A DNA stretch of 64,000 nt from Planctomycetaceae bacterium (GCA_021294835.1 JAJTDF010000003.1:1-64000), one strand, 5' to 3'. Positions 1-9,249 are shown, numbered from the stretch's first letter. Notes: generated by a model not told the origin, from the letters alone. Made by a program: numbers and translations.

Positions 1-194
1 CGTTCTGATCTCCCCCTCCTCTCCGAACGCCCTGTTCACTGGGAGAGCGAGAGCGCGAGAGTTTGGGCGGATCGGGTGCCGGAGAGGGCGCGTTCCGCGC
101 CGGGCGGATGATTCTTGGATCGAAACCGAGAGCGCCGAACCCCCGCCGTGGCGTGGCAAACGGGCCAAAACGCTCGGCTCGGGCCGTAAACGAT

Positions 195-224
195 AAGGCC
201 CCCGTCACCTTTGACGAGGGCCTT
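195..224 (-). terminator. Hairpin after tRNA-Asn
   Basis: A near-perfect inverted repeat: AAGGCCC and CGTCA on one arm pair with TGACG and GGGCCTT on the other, with one C/A mismatch and a CCTT loop. It lies 4 nt beyond the tRNA 3' end in the direction of tRNA transcription and is followed by a weak T-rich stretch (TTATCGTTTA on the minus strand). It is probably the tRNA terminator or a 3' processing signal; the poor U-tract keeps confidence moderate. Confidence 0.6.
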
Positions 225-227
225 GAA

Positions 228-299
228 CTCCCCGTGTAGGACTCGAACCTACAACCTATCGGTTAACAGCCGATCGCTCTACCATTGAGCTAACAGGGA
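228..299 (-). tRNA. tRNA-Asn(GTT)
   Basis: The minus strand folds into a full cloverleaf. The 7-bp acceptor stem pairs TCCCTGT with ACGGGGA (one G-T wobble), the D arm holds AGCTCAATGGTAGAGC, the anticodon stem ATCGG/CCGAT encloses the loop CTGTTAA, and the T arm contains GGTTCGAGTCC. The anticodon GTT reads asparagine codons. The discriminator base is G, as is usual for tRNA-Asn. CCA is not encoded (TTC follows), so the 3' end needs CCA-adding enzyme. The gene stands alone between infC and the window edge. Confidence 0.95.
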
Positions 300-738
300 C
301 CGAATTGTCCCGCCGACACCTCCGGCTTACGCCTCGCGCCTCGGCAGGGGCCAACTTTAGCGGCTCCGTTCCATCGGTCAACCCAGCCCCCCACTCCAGC
401 CCGCAACCAGTTCCACCCGCCCCACACCCACCGATTCGCCCGCCCGCCCCAGCCCCACCGGCCCCGCTCGGCCCCAAAAGTCCCCTTCGCACCGGGGCCT
501 GCCCGCCCCAGCCTGCCTCCCCCGCGGCCCGAGAAGCACCAAAACAGCCCCCGGCCCGCCCACGGTCCAACAAGTGCCCCCCGCCAAGTCGCCCACGCCG
601 GGCCCGACCCAAAGCACACCCAACGCACACCCAAAGCACAGCGACAGCCCACCCAGGCGGCCCAAAGGCCAGCCGATCCCGGTCACGCTCCCGCCGCCCT
701 TCTGCCCAACCCGGGCAACTCCCTGATCTTCAGACCGC
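300..738. other. Intergenic, no gene seen
   Basis: This stretch lies between infC and the tRNA and is extremely C-rich on the plus strand. Open frames on both strands are Pro/Arg/Gly low-complexity translations without a recognisable domain or ribosome-binding site. The ribosomal genes rpmI and rplT, which often follow infC in bacteria, are not here. No convincing terminator for infC was found. Confidence 0.6.
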
Positions 739-1476
<738 letters not shown>

Positions 1477-1479
<3 letters not shown>

Positions 1480-1492
1480 GGTCAGAGCTCCT
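1477..1492 (-). promoter_or_regulatory. infC AGGAG and ATC start codon
   Basis: On the minus strand AGGAG (1492-1488) is followed by 8 nt and then ATC-ACT-CGT, encoding I/M-T-R just before the conserved IF-3 start. No ATG, GTG or TTG lies at a proper distance from this site. A CTG sits only 2 nt after AGGAG, which is too close. This arrangement matches non-canonical initiation for IF-3 autoregulation. Confidence 0.65.
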
Positions 1493-1545
1493 GAATCAAG
1501 GACAGCCACAAGCCGCAGGACGCCCCGCAGCCACGTGAGTCAAAT

Positions 1546-1561
1546 GGTTGACCCGTCAACC
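1546..1561 (-). other. Hairpin in infC leader
   Basis: A perfect 7-bp inverted repeat (GGTTGAC, two-base loop, GTCAACC) lies about 70 nt upstream of the infC start, inside the inferred 5' leader. It is not followed by a U-run, so it is not a terminator. It may shape translational control of infC, but that is conjecture. Confidence 0.35.
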
Positions 1562-1718
1562 CCTCCACCGCAATCCACTGGGCTGGATGGCGACCGGCGT
1601 GTCGAGTTGTCACCACCACGCCGCTCATGAGGGCTGGCACGCGACAACAAGTTGAACAAGACACACGTTGGTCATGACGAGAGAACAGGGCCACGGCGTC
1701 CGTGCCCCATTCGTTTCC

Positions 1719-1748
1719 AGTATAACACACAAAAACCGGGCGTGTCCA
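1719..1748 (-). promoter_or_regulatory. Candidate sigma-70 promoter for infC
   Basis: On the minus strand TGGACA (1748-1743, 5/6 match to the -35 consensus) and TATACT (1724-1719, 5/6 match to the -10 consensus) are separated by 18 nt, in one of the few AT-richer patches nearby. Transcription from here would give infC a leader of about 230 nt. The rest of this 480-nt gap holds no gene that can be supported on either strand. Confidence 0.5.
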
Positions 1749-1962
1749 CCGATCTCTCCGCCCGCTTGCCCAATGTCGCCGGCCGCACCCATCGCGCCTC
1801 CAGTTGGCCCTCGCCCCCCGCACCCCCCCCACCCCCGTCCAGCCCGCCCCCATCACCCGCCAACCCTTGGTGCATATGCAGCCATCCCCCTTTCCGGGAC
1901 TTTCCAGTCCGCACCCGCCCAGCCCCCTTGCGGTCCGCTCCCAAACAGATGACAATCTCACC

Positions 1963-3429
1963 ATGACCATCGCCCTCCCGGCGTTCCGTTCCGCCTCCGG
2001 CCCCACCCGCCGCAGCCCCCGCCCCCGACATCTCGCCGGCCTCCTCGCCATCGCCGGCAGCCTGCTCACCGCCGCCTCCGCCACCGCTCAGGACCTCACC
2101 CGCCGCGCCAAGCCGCAGGAGATGCCCATCGCGGTCGTCAACGCCTCCGTGCACCCCGTCAGCGGCCCGCCGATCCCCAATGGCTTCGTCCGCTTCGCCG
2201 ACGGCAAGATCAGCGAGGTCGGCTCCATGGAAGGCGGCCGCATGTTCACCGCCGACACGGTGATCATCGACGCCGCCGGCAAGCACGTCTACCCCGGCCT
2301 CATCGGCCCCTACACCCAACTGGGCATCACCGAACTCGGCTCCGTCCGCGCCACGCGAGATTTCAACGAAGCCGGCGACATCACCCCCGAGGTCTACGCC
2401 GCCGTCGCCGTCAACCCCGACTCCACCCTCCTCCCCGTCACCCGCACCAACGGCGTCCTCGCCGCCGGCGTCTTCCCCACCGGCGGCACCATGCCCGGCC
2501 GCGCCAGCGCCATCGTCATGGAAGGCTGGACCTGGGAGGACATGACCGTCAAGCGCGATCTCGGCTTGGTGGTCTCCTGGCCGTTCATGCGCACCGTGCG
2601 CGCCGCCTGGATGGACCGCAGCGAGGAGGAACAACTCCGCGAAATCCGCACCAGCCTTGAACGCATCCGCGAAACCTTCCGCACCGCCCAGGCCTATGCC
2701 GATCGCAAGGCCGCCGCCCCCGACACCACACCAACTGACGTCCGCTACGAGGCCATGCGCTCGGTCATGCCCGCCCGAGGCCCCTCGTCCGACCCGGCCT
2801 CCCCCGGCCCCCTCACCCCGCCGGCCCTCCCCCTGTTCGTTGAAGCCGCCGATTACGACCAGATCACCTCCGCGATCGCCTTCTCCAAGCAGTTCGGCGT
2901 CCGCATCATCATCGTCGGCGGACGCGACGCCCCCCTCTGCGCCGACCTGCTCAAGGCGAACAACATCCCCGTGATCATCTCCGGCACCCACGTCATGCCC
3001 AAACGCGACGACAGCGACTACGACGAGCCCTACCGCCTCCCCGCCCGCCTCCACGCCGCCGGCATCCCCTTCGCCATCGCCAGCGGCGAAGAAACCCCGC
3101 ACGAACGCAACCTCCCATACGTCGCCGGCATGGCCGCCGCCCACGGCCTGCCACGCGATGTCGCCCTCCGCGCCATCACCCTCTCCGCCGCCGAGATCCT
3201 CGGCATCGCCGACACCCTCGGCTCACTCCAGCCCGGCAAGTCCGCGACGCTGATCATCACCGACGGCGACCCGCTGGAAGTCGGCACCAACGTCGAGCGC
3301 GCCTTCATCCGGGGCAGCGAGATCACCCTCCGCAACAAACAGACCGATCTGGCCGACAAATACCGCGAGAAGTACACCCCCGGCTCGCCCGCCGCCCCCA
3401 AACCGGCCGACGCTCCAGCCCCCAGGTAA
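1963..3429 (+). CDS. Secreted amidohydrolase-like protein lacking the metal motif
   Basis: 488 residues. The start is the ATG directly before an Arg-rich n-region and the hydrophobic stretch HLAGLLAIAGSLLTAASATAQ, a good signal peptide cut after ATAQ; longer in-frame starts are Pro-rich junk. The body has the amidohydrolase layout: an N-terminal beta-sandwich (VVNASVHPVSGPPI), the HVYPGLIG transition, a TIM-barrel region and a C-terminal strand with LQPGKSATLIITDGDPLEV, like imidazolonepropionase-type enzymes. In active members PGLID is followed by HxH, which binds zinc; here the segment reads PGLIGPYTQLG, with no histidine. Later GEETPHERNLPYVAGMAAAHG keeps some barrel-end residues. It is probably periplasmic and may be non-catalytic or use a different chemistry; the substrate is unknown. 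Confidence 0.8.
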   Translation: MTIALPAFRSASGPTRRSPRPRHLAGLLAIAGSLLTAASATAQDLTRRAKPQEMPIAVVNASVHPVSGPPIPNGFVRFADGKISEVGSMEGGRMFTADTVIIDAAGKHVYPGLIGPYTQLGITELGSVRATRDFNEAGDITPEVYAAVAVNPDSTLLPVTRTNGVLAAGVFPTGGTMPGRASAIVMEGWTWEDMTVKRDLGLVVSWPFMRTVRAAWMDRSEEEQLREIRTSLERIRETFRTAQAYADRKAAAPDTTPTDVRYEAMRSVMPARGPSSDPASPGPLTPPALPLFVEAADYDQITSAIAFSKQFGVRIIIVGGRDAPLCADLLKANNIPVIISGTHVMPKRDDSDYDEPYRLPARLHAAGIPFAIASGEETPHERNLPYVAGMAAAHGLPRDVALRAITLSAAEILGIADTLGSLQPGKSATLIITDGDPLEVGTNVERAFIRGSEITLRNKQTDLADKYREKYTPGSPAAPKPADAPAPR

Positions 3430-3456
3430 ACGCCGCGGCGATCCGCGCTGCCCCCC

Positions 3457-3942
3457 TCACGGAATCTCGGCCTCGACCAGTTGCGCCAGCAGGTCCATCG
3501 ACTCCTGCCAGCCGCGCTGGCAGAGTTCGATCGGGATCATCTCGGGAATGCCCTCTTGAACAACCGTCAGGTCGGTCCACTCGGCCGCCTCACCCTTCGC
3601 GCAGATCGCATCAGGCGGGGTGACCGCCAGCTGCCGCAGGCTCACCGTCACGCTCATCGCCGCCGGAAGATTGGGCTCCAGAAATCGGTCCGTGTACCGC
3701 AGCCGGGCGCCAGGCACCAGTTCCTCGTAATGTCCGGTAAACTGATGACTCCGCCCGGAATGAAGGCTGGTAAACGACATGCGGTACCAGCCGCCGACCC
3801 GGACATCCATCTCGTGGACGGTCGCAAAGTAGCCGTGCGGCGGCATCCATTTGCACATCGCCCCCGGTTCAACAAACGCGCGGAACACACGCCCGCTGGG
3901 GGCCCGCAGCAGCCGCTGCAGTCGAATAGTCTGGCCTGTCAT
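3457..3942 (-). CDS. SRPBCC / AHSA1-domain protein
   Basis: 161 residues forming a single SRPBCC (START-like) domain of the AHSA1 (activator of Hsp90 ATPase-like) kind. It opens with IRLQRLLRAPSGRVFRAFVEPGAMCKWMPP, has the central VGGWYRMSF and YEELVPGARLRYTDRF strands, and ends with the long helix GWQESMDLLAQLVEAEIP that closes the ligand cavity. Such domains bind small hydrophobic ligands; the ligand is not predictable here. No signal peptide, so cytosolic. It is convergent with the amidohydrolase upstream and alone in its transcript. Confidence 0.85.
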   Translation of the reverse strand: MTGQTIRLQRLLRAPSGRVFRAFVEPGAMCKWMPPHGYFATVHEMDVRVGGWYRMSFTSLHSGRSHQFTGHYEELVPGARLRYTDRFLEPNLPAAMSVTVSLRQLAVTPPDAICAKGEAAEWTDLTVVQEGIPEMIPIELCQRGWQESMDLLAQLVEAEIP

Positions 3943-4367
3943 CCCGGAATCCCTCCTTGTGCCGCCGTGCTCTCACCGAAGCGGCGAACAGTCAGCCCGT
4001 CCTCATGACGCCCGCCCGCCACCCACGCACTGCACACCAGTCTGCACCGGCTCATTGACAGCAGTCGGCCAGCTGTTGCGGCCGCGACTGAGAAGGCGGA
4101 AGGCTTGAATCCGGGCTCGGCCCGGCCGCCCGGCCAAACACCCCATCTTGACCAGCCAGCATGCAACTTGGAGGCGAACAATCCCCATAAGGCCGTGCCC
4201 ACGTCTCCGCAGCCGGGCGACCCAGCCACTGACCATCCATCCCCGGGGCGGCCGCAGGCACCCCCCGCCGCTTCTACCGTCGCTTCCCGTCCATCTCCCG
4301 CCTCACACCCGCCCGCCCCGGGCCGCCCAACAACCATTCACCCCGCACCCATCCGGATCCCCAACCC
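3943..4367. other. Intergenic, no gene seen
   Basis: About 425 nt between the divergent SRPBCC and adaptor genes. It must hold both promoters, but no hexamer pair convincing enough to mark was found. Open frames here are Pro/His/Arg-rich and show no domain. Confidence 0.5.
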
Positions 4368-5738
4368 GTGCTCAAGTGGATCATCATCCTCACGCTCCTG
4401 CTGGCGATCGCGATTGCCGCAACCGCCGGCGTGCTCCTTGCCACCAGTTCCGGAGCTCGGGACTTTGTCAAATCGCGCTGGTTCCCCGACGTCAAGACCG
4501 AAGTCCGGCTGGCGCCGGTCGAGAAGGGCGACCTCACCCGAACGGTCAACGCGCCCGGATCGGTGGAGCCCAAGACCAAGGTGCAGATCTCGGCGCAGGT
4601 CGCCGCTCGCATCGTGGCCCTGCCCTTCCGCGAGGGCGACGCGGTCAAGGCCGGCGATGTCCTCGTCCGGCTTGACGCCCGCGACCTGGCCGCCGTGGTG
4701 GAAAGCGCCCAGGCCCAACTCCGAGGCGAGCAGGCCCGCCTCTCCGGCGCCCAGGCCGCGCTCGATCAGGCCGTCGCCGACCACCGCCGCATCGAGGCGC
4801 TCTTCGCCAGCCGCGACGTCTCCCAGCAGCAGCTCGACGACGCCACCGCCGCCCGCAGCCGCGCTCAGGCCAACCTTGAAGCCACCAGACACGCCATCGA
4901 GGTGGCGCGAGCCCAGATCACCAGAGCCCAGAAGGACCTCGACAACACGGTGATCACCGCGCCGTTCGACGGACGGATCGTCAAGCTCAACGCCGAGGTC
5001 GGCGAGTTGGTGCTCGTTGGAACACTCAACAACGCCGCGTCGGTGATCATGGAGGTCGCCGACCTCTCCACCATGCTCATGAAGGCCCGTGTTGACGAAG
5101 CCAACATCGCCCCCGTGCAGGCCGGGCAGCGGGCCGCCGTCTTCATCAACGCCTTCCCCAAGCGCGAGTTCCCCGGCGTCGTCGAACGCGTCGGTCTCAA
5201 GCGCCTCGTCGACCGCGACGGCACCGGCTACTTTGAAGTCGAGGTGCTGCTTGATCGCCCCGACAACCTCACCCTCGCCTCCGGCTTGACAGCCAACGTC
5301 GACATCGCCGTCGAAACGCTGCGTGATGTGCTCAAGGTCCCCTCCCAGGCCATCATCGACCGCCGCGTGGACGAACTCCCCTCCAGCGTCCGCGAAAGCC
5401 CGCTGGTCGACCGCTCCCGCGCTTTCGCCCGCGTCGTCTACGTCATCAAGGACGGACTCGCCCACGTCCTGCCGGTCACCGTCGGCTCCTCCGATCTCAC
5501 CCACACCGTCATCACCGCCGGGCTCGAAGCCGACCGCAAAATCATCGTCGGGCCGTTCAAGGCCCTCCAGACGCTCAAGAAGGGCGATCAGGTCATCGAC
5601 GAAGTCGAAGCCGCAGCCGCTCGGGCCGCTGCCAGTGCAAACAGCGCCAAGGGCGCCAAGAGCGGCAAGGGCAGCAAGAGCAAGACCGGCGAGGACGCCG
5701 GCGACGAGGAGGACGACAGCCCCGTCGAGACCGAGTGA
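4368..5738 (+). CDS. MacA-like periplasmic adaptor (HlyD/MFP family)
   Basis: 456 residues, GTG start at the beginning of a single N-terminal membrane anchor (LKWIIILTLLLAIAIAATAGVLLA). The family layout follows: a beta strand APVEKGDLTRTVNAPGSVEPKTKVQISAQV, the first half-lipoyl (VVALPFREGDAVKAGDVLVRLD-type), a coiled-coil hairpin of about 110 residues, the second half-lipoyl DNTVITAPFDGRIVKLNAEVGELV, and a beta-barrel domain. Adaptors of this type link an inner-membrane ABC or RND pump to an outer-membrane channel. The C-terminal 50 residues are Ala/Ser/Gly/Lys then acidic low complexity. The two genes downstream supply the ATPase and permease. No outer-membrane factor is present. Confidence 0.9.
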   Translation: MLKWIIILTLLLAIAIAATAGVLLATSSGARDFVKSRWFPDVKTEVRLAPVEKGDLTRTVNAPGSVEPKTKVQISAQVAARIVALPFREGDAVKAGDVLVRLDARDLAAVVESAQAQLRGEQARLSGAQAALDQAVADHRRIEALFASRDVSQQQLDDATAARSRAQANLEATRHAIEVARAQITRAQKDLDNTVITAPFDGRIVKLNAEVGELVLVGTLNNAASVIMEVADLSTMLMKARVDEANIAPVQAGQRAAVFINAFPKREFPGVVERVGLKRLVDRDGTGYFEVEVLLDRPDNLTLASGLTANVDIAVETLRDVLKVPSQAIIDRRVDELPSSVRESPLVDRSRAFARVVYVIKDGLAHVLPVTVGSSDLTHTVITAGLEADRKIIVGPFKALQTLKKGDQVIDEVEAAAARAAASANSAKGAKSGKGSKSKTGEDAGDEEDDSPVETE

Positions 5739-5800
5739 CCCGCCACCCGGCCGCCGCCCGCCCCATCACCCGCCCCAACTGGCCATCCCCCGAGCCCCCC

Positions 5801-6604
5801 GTGACCATCGCCCTGTCCGACATCACCAAGACCTACCAGGTCGGCGACGAACCCGTCCTCGCCCTCCGTGGGGTCACGCTCAACATCGCCAAGGGCGAGT
5901 TCGTCGCCATCATGGGCTCCTCCGGCTCCGGCAAGAGCACACTCATGAACGTGCTCGGTTGCCTCGACCGCCCCACCTCCGGCTCATACACCCTCAACGG
6001 CCAACGCACCGACACCCTCTCCGCCGGCCGCCTCGCCCAGATCCGCAACCGCGAAATCGGCTTCGTCTTCCAGAGCTTCGAACTGCTCGCCAAGCAGACC
6101 GCCCTCGCCAACGTCGCCCTGCCCCTGCTCTACTCCCGCCGCTTCTGGTGGGGCTCCTCCCGCCGCGCCCGGGCGGCGCTCGAACGTGTCGGCCTGGGCA
6201 ATCGGGTGGACCACCGCCCCAGCCAGCTCTCCGGCGGCCAGCGCCAGCGCGTCGCCATCGCCCGCGCCCTGGTCTGCGAACCCTCCATCCTCCTCGCCGA
6301 CGAGCCCACCGGCAACCTCGACACCACCACCAGCGAAGAGATCATCGCCCTGTTCAAGAAACTCCACAACGAAGGCCAGACCATCATCATCGTCACCCAT
6401 GAAGAGGACGTGGCACGGCACGCCGACCGCATCGTCCGCCTCCGCGACGGCCGCATCTTCTCCGACTTCCCCCGCAAGGACGACCCCATCCACTCCGACT
6501 TCCTCCGCCGAATGATGGAAGAGGCCATCAACCTTGGAAAACAAGCCGGCGGCGACCCACTCCCCGTCCCCGCCCCGGCAGCCGCATCCGGAGGCGCGGC
6601 ATGA
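5801..6604 (+). CDS. ABC transporter ATPase, MacB/LolD type
   Basis: 267 residues. It contains Walker A GSSGSGKST, Q-loop region FVFQSFELLAKQTALANVALPL, signature LSGGQRQRVAIARAL, Walker B ILLADEPTGNLD and the switch histidine in IIVTHEEDVARHADR, so it should be an active cytosolic ATPase. The GTG at 5801 precedes TIALSDITKTYQVGDE, where the family begins; an earlier in-frame GTG at 5735 overlaps the adaptor stop as GTGA and would add 22 Pro/Ala-rich residues, so either is possible. The end overlaps the permease start by ATGA. Together with its neighbours it forms a MacAB-type exporter of peptides, lipids or drugs; the substrate is unknown. Confidence 0.93.
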   Translation: MTIALSDITKTYQVGDEPVLALRGVTLNIAKGEFVAIMGSSGSGKSTLMNVLGCLDRPTSGSYTLNGQRTDTLSAGRLAQIRNREIGFVFQSFELLAKQTALANVALPLLYSRRFWWGSSRRARAALERVGLGNRVDHRPSQLSGGQRQRVAIARALVCEPSILLADEPTGNLDTTTSEEIIALFKKLHNEGQTIIIVTHEEDVARHADRIVRLRDGRIFSDFPRKDDPIHSDFLRRMMEEAINLGKQAGGDPLPVPAPAAASGGAA

Positions 6605-7845
6605 TCGTCTTGCGCCTGCTGCTTCAGACCGTCGTCCTCGCCCTCGGCCAGCTGTGGGTCAACCGCGTCCGCGCCCTGCTCACCACCCTGGGCATCGTCA
6701 TCGGCGTCTTCTCCACCGTCGCCACCGTCGCCGGCACCTCCGGCCTCCGCTCGTTCGTGCTTGAGCAGTTCGAGTCCATCGGCGCCAGCCGCTTCGTCGT
6801 CTTCGGGCGGATCCCGCGCGAGCAGCCCGGACGCTTCTCTTTCCAGCAGGTCGCCCTGAAGAAGCGCGAAGCCATGGGCATGGAGGCCGCCTGCCCCTCC
6901 ATCGGCCGACTCACCGCCGTCAAGGGGTTCACTGCGCCCGTGCAATACGGCGACCGCTCCGAACGCAACGTCCGCATCCAGGGCATGGACGAGGACTGGC
7001 ATTTCATCGAAGGCCGCGCCATCACCTTCGGCCGCCCCTTCACCCGCACCGACGAGGAAGAGCGCCGGCTGGTCTGCATCGTCAACGACAAGGCCATCGA
7101 GGAACTCGGCCTCCCCGCCGACCCCAGCGGCCAGAAGTTGCTCATCGACGGCCGCCGCTTCCTCATCGTCGGTGTGGTGGAAACCAAGACCCTCCCGGCC
7201 ATGTTCGGCGGCGGCGAGCCGCTGACCGAGGTCTTCATCCCCTTCGCCACCGCCGACGCCATGAAGCCCGAGCCGGTGTTCGGGCTGTTCATCCAAGGCA
7301 CCCTCGCCCGACCCGAGCTCTATGAGGAGGCCCGCGCCGAGGTCACCGCCTACATGCGCAAGATCCGCAACCTCCAGCCCGACGACCCCGACACTTTCCG
7401 CATCCAGTTCGTTGAGCAGTTCATCGAACAGCTCAACCAGGTCGGCGTCGGCATCACCCTCGCAGCCACCGGCATCGTCACCATCTCGCTGATCGTCGGC
7501 GGCGTGGGCATCATGAACATCATGCTGGCCTCGGTCTCTGAACGCACCCGCGAGATCGGCCTTCGCAAGGCCGTCGGCGCCAACCCCACCGTCATCCTCC
7601 TCCAGTTCCTCGTCGAGGCCATCGTGCTCTGTCTGGTCGGAGCCGCCATCGGCCTGGCCATCGGCTTCCTCTTCGTCTTCGCCCTGGGCGCCATCCCCGG
7701 CTCGCCGATGAAGAACGCCGAGGTGCCCCTCTGGGCCACCGTTCTGGCAGTCGGCTTCTCCGCCGCCACCGGCGTGGTCTTCGGGTTCTTTCCCGCCGTC
7801 CGCGCCTCCAGGCTTGATCCCATCGTCGCCCTGCGGCACGAGTGA
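6601..7845 (+). CDS. ABC transporter permease, MacB type
   Basis: 414 residues with the MacB fold: one N-terminal membrane helix after LGQLWVNRVRALLTTLGIVIGVFS, a large periplasmic MacB-PCD-like domain (roughly 50-270), then three C-terminal helices starting at VGVGITLAATGIVTISLIVGGVGIMNIMLASV. The cytoplasmic coupling motif SERTREIGLRKAVGA is intact. The start codon overlaps the ATPase stop (ATGA), indicating translational coupling. The gene ends the three-gene efflux operon. Confidence 0.93.
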   Translation: MIVLRLLLQTVVLALGQLWVNRVRALLTTLGIVIGVFSTVATVAGTSGLRSFVLEQFESIGASRFVVFGRIPREQPGRFSFQQVALKKREAMGMEAACPSIGRLTAVKGFTAPVQYGDRSERNVRIQGMDEDWHFIEGRAITFGRPFTRTDEEERRLVCIVNDKAIEELGLPADPSGQKLLIDGRRFLIVGVVETKTLPAMFGGGEPLTEVFIPFATADAMKPEPVFGLFIQGTLARPELYEEARAEVTAYMRKIRNLQPDDPDTFRIQFVEQFIEQLNQVGVGITLAATGIVTISLIVGGVGIMNIMLASVSERTREIGLRKAVGANPTVILLQFLVEAIVLCLVGAAIGLAIGFLFVFALGAIPGSPMKNAEVPLWATVLAVGFSAATGVVFGFFPAVRASRLDPIVALRHE

Positions 7846-7932
7846 TCCGCCCCATCACCACCCCCGCCATCGCCCCCGCCATCGCCCCCACTTCGCCCGC
7901 CTCACCGCACCCTCCCCCGGCGGGGCTCTCGC

Positions 7933-7938
7933 TATCCT
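7933..7938 (+). promoter_or_regulatory. TATCCT box just before pgl
   Basis: TATCCT lies 6 nt before the pgl ATG, where a -10 element would give a leaderless transcript. The gene has no Shine-Dalgarno sequence. No -35 match was found. Confidence 0.3.
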
Positions 7939-7944
7939 GCGCCC

Positions 7945-8799
7945 ATGGCCGATGACGTGCACCCCGCGATTGAGCCCTACCAGGTCATCCAGCCCCCCAA
8001 GCCCCCCGCCCTGGGCGGCAGCGTGGTGGTCCGAAACAGCGTCGACGAGATCCTCGACGCCGTCGCCGCCGACCTGCTCATCCAGGCCGTCAATTGCGTC
8101 CGCGCCTTCGGCGACTTTCACCTCGCCCTCTCCGGCGGGTCCACCCCGCTCCCGCTCTATCAGCGGCTCATGATCGACCCCCGCTACCGCGAACTGCCTT
8201 GGTCGCGTACCCACCTCTGGATCGTTGACGAACGCCGCGTCCCCTTCGACGACGCCAAGTCCAACTTCCGCGCCATCGACGAGATCATCGGCCAGCACTC
8301 CGGCATCCCGCGCGAGCAGGTCCACCCCATGCTGGCCATGTCCCCCACCGCCGACGCCGACTACGAACGCGCCCTCCGCCAGGCCCTCTTCTTCCGCGAG
8401 AAGGGCCAGGACCGCCTGGACTTCGTCCTCCTGGGCATGGGCAACGACGGCCACACCGCCTCCCTCTTCCCCCACTCGCCAGCCCTGCAGGCCGGGCACG
8501 AGACCCTCGCCCACGACGATGCCCGCCCCCGCCTGGTCCGCATCAACGACGGCCCCGCCGTCACCCCGCCCGACCGCGTGACCATGACCTTCCCGCTGCT
8601 CAACGCCGCCCGCTTCATCGCCGTGCTGGTCACCGGCGCCGGCAAGAAGCCCATGCTCTCCCGCATCGCCGCCGCCCGCGCCGGCAAGGACACCGCCACC
8701 CCCCCCACCCCCACCGACCTGCCCATCCTCGGCATCAAGCCCGTCGCCGGCGAACTCCGCTGGTACTTGGATGCCGACGCCTGCCCGACCCCGGCCTGA
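7945..8799 (+). CDS. pgl: 6-phosphogluconolactonase
   Basis: 284 residues of the glucosamine/galactosamine-6-phosphate isomerase superfamily, Pgl type. It hydrolyses 6-phosphogluconolactone in the oxidative pentose phosphate pathway in the cytosol. Diagnostic segments are FHLALSGGSTPLPLYQRL (phosphate loop), LWIVDERRVPFDDAKSNF and FVLLGMGNDGHTASLFPHS, whose Asp and His belong to the active site. The N-terminus is about 20 Pro-rich residues longer than usual. No partner genes (zwf, gnd) are adjacent. Confidence 0.93.
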   Translation: MADDVHPAIEPYQVIQPPKPPALGGSVVVRNSVDEILDAVAADLLIQAVNCVRAFGDFHLALSGGSTPLPLYQRLMIDPRYRELPWSRTHLWIVDERRVPFDDAKSNFRAIDEIIGQHSGIPREQVHPMLAMSPTADADYERALRQALFFREKGQDRLDFVLLGMGNDGHTASLFPHSPALQAGHETLAHDDARPRLVRINDGPAVTPPDRVTMTFPLLNAARFIAVLVTGAGKKPMLSRIAAARAGKDTATPPTPTDLPILGIKPVAGELRWYLDADACPTPA

Positions 8800-8955
8800 C
8801 CGCAGGCCCAGCGCCAACCAGCCCCCCGCCCCCCCGCCAACCGTGGCACCGGGCTTCTGCCCGGTGTCCTTCACCGTGCTCCGCGCGATCAGCCGGCACC
8901 ATCGCGCCAACCCCCAGTCGCCGGAGAATCCAAACAGAAACCTTGCACACGGTCC

Positions 8956-8983
8956 ATCCGTATGGTACGGTAACCGTACGGAT
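8956..8983. promoter_or_regulatory. Nested inverted repeats, possible operator
   Basis: The 7-bp arms GTACGGT and ACCGTAC (8965-8979) flank a single base. A second pair of 7-bp arms, ATCCGTA (8956-8962) and TACGGAT (8977-8983), overlaps it. The element sits in the 450-nt gap between pgl and the pseudouridine synthase gene. Symmetry of this length suggests a binding site for a dimeric regulator or an RNA hairpin. No regulator gene is adjacent. Confidence 0.4.
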
Positions 8984-9042
8984 CGCCCTTAGGCCCCGCC
9001 CCCTCCGCGCGCTCACCTCGGCCAGCCTCTGTCCCCCCACCC

Positions 9043-9083
9043 CCACTTATCCACACAAACCCCTCCCCCAAAATCCACGGCAG
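9043..9083 (+). repeat. Intergenic repeat copy A with DnaA box
   Basis: First of two ~41-bp copies. It begins CCACTTATCCACA, which contains TTATCCACA (9047-9055), a perfect DnaA-box consensus, followed by a C-rich tract and AAATCCACGGCA. The second copy lies 86 bp downstream in the same orientation. The surrounding intergenic region is less GC-rich than its neighbours. Confidence 0.6.
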
Positions 9084-9128
9084 ATGGCGAACACTCATAA
9101 AACACCTTACACCCCACTCCTCCTGATC

Positions 9129-9168
9129 CCACTTATCCACATACACCCCCCTCTCAAATCCATGGCAA
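9129..9168 (+). repeat. Intergenic repeat copy B with DnaA box
   Basis: Second copy: CCACTTATCCACA with the same perfect TTATCCACA (9133-9141), a C-rich tract and AAATCCATGGCAA. It differs from copy A at a handful of positions and by one base of length. Two DnaA boxes are too few to call an origin, and no dnaA, dnaN or other origin-linked gene is near. Confidence 0.6.
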
Positions 9169-9249
9169 GCCCCCGCCAAGCCCTCCCTCAACTTCCCTGA
9201 CCCGCCCCGCCGCCCCACCCCGCCCCACCCCGTAACCTCCCGCCCCCCC

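Noticed and set aside
1..194. Possible gene fragment at the left edge
   Set aside because: No frame with a recognisable protein or RNA structure could be supported in this short stretch.
9043..9168. Replication origin
   Set aside because: Only two DnaA boxes, no AT-rich unwinding element and no dnaA, dnaN, gyrB or parAB genes nearby.
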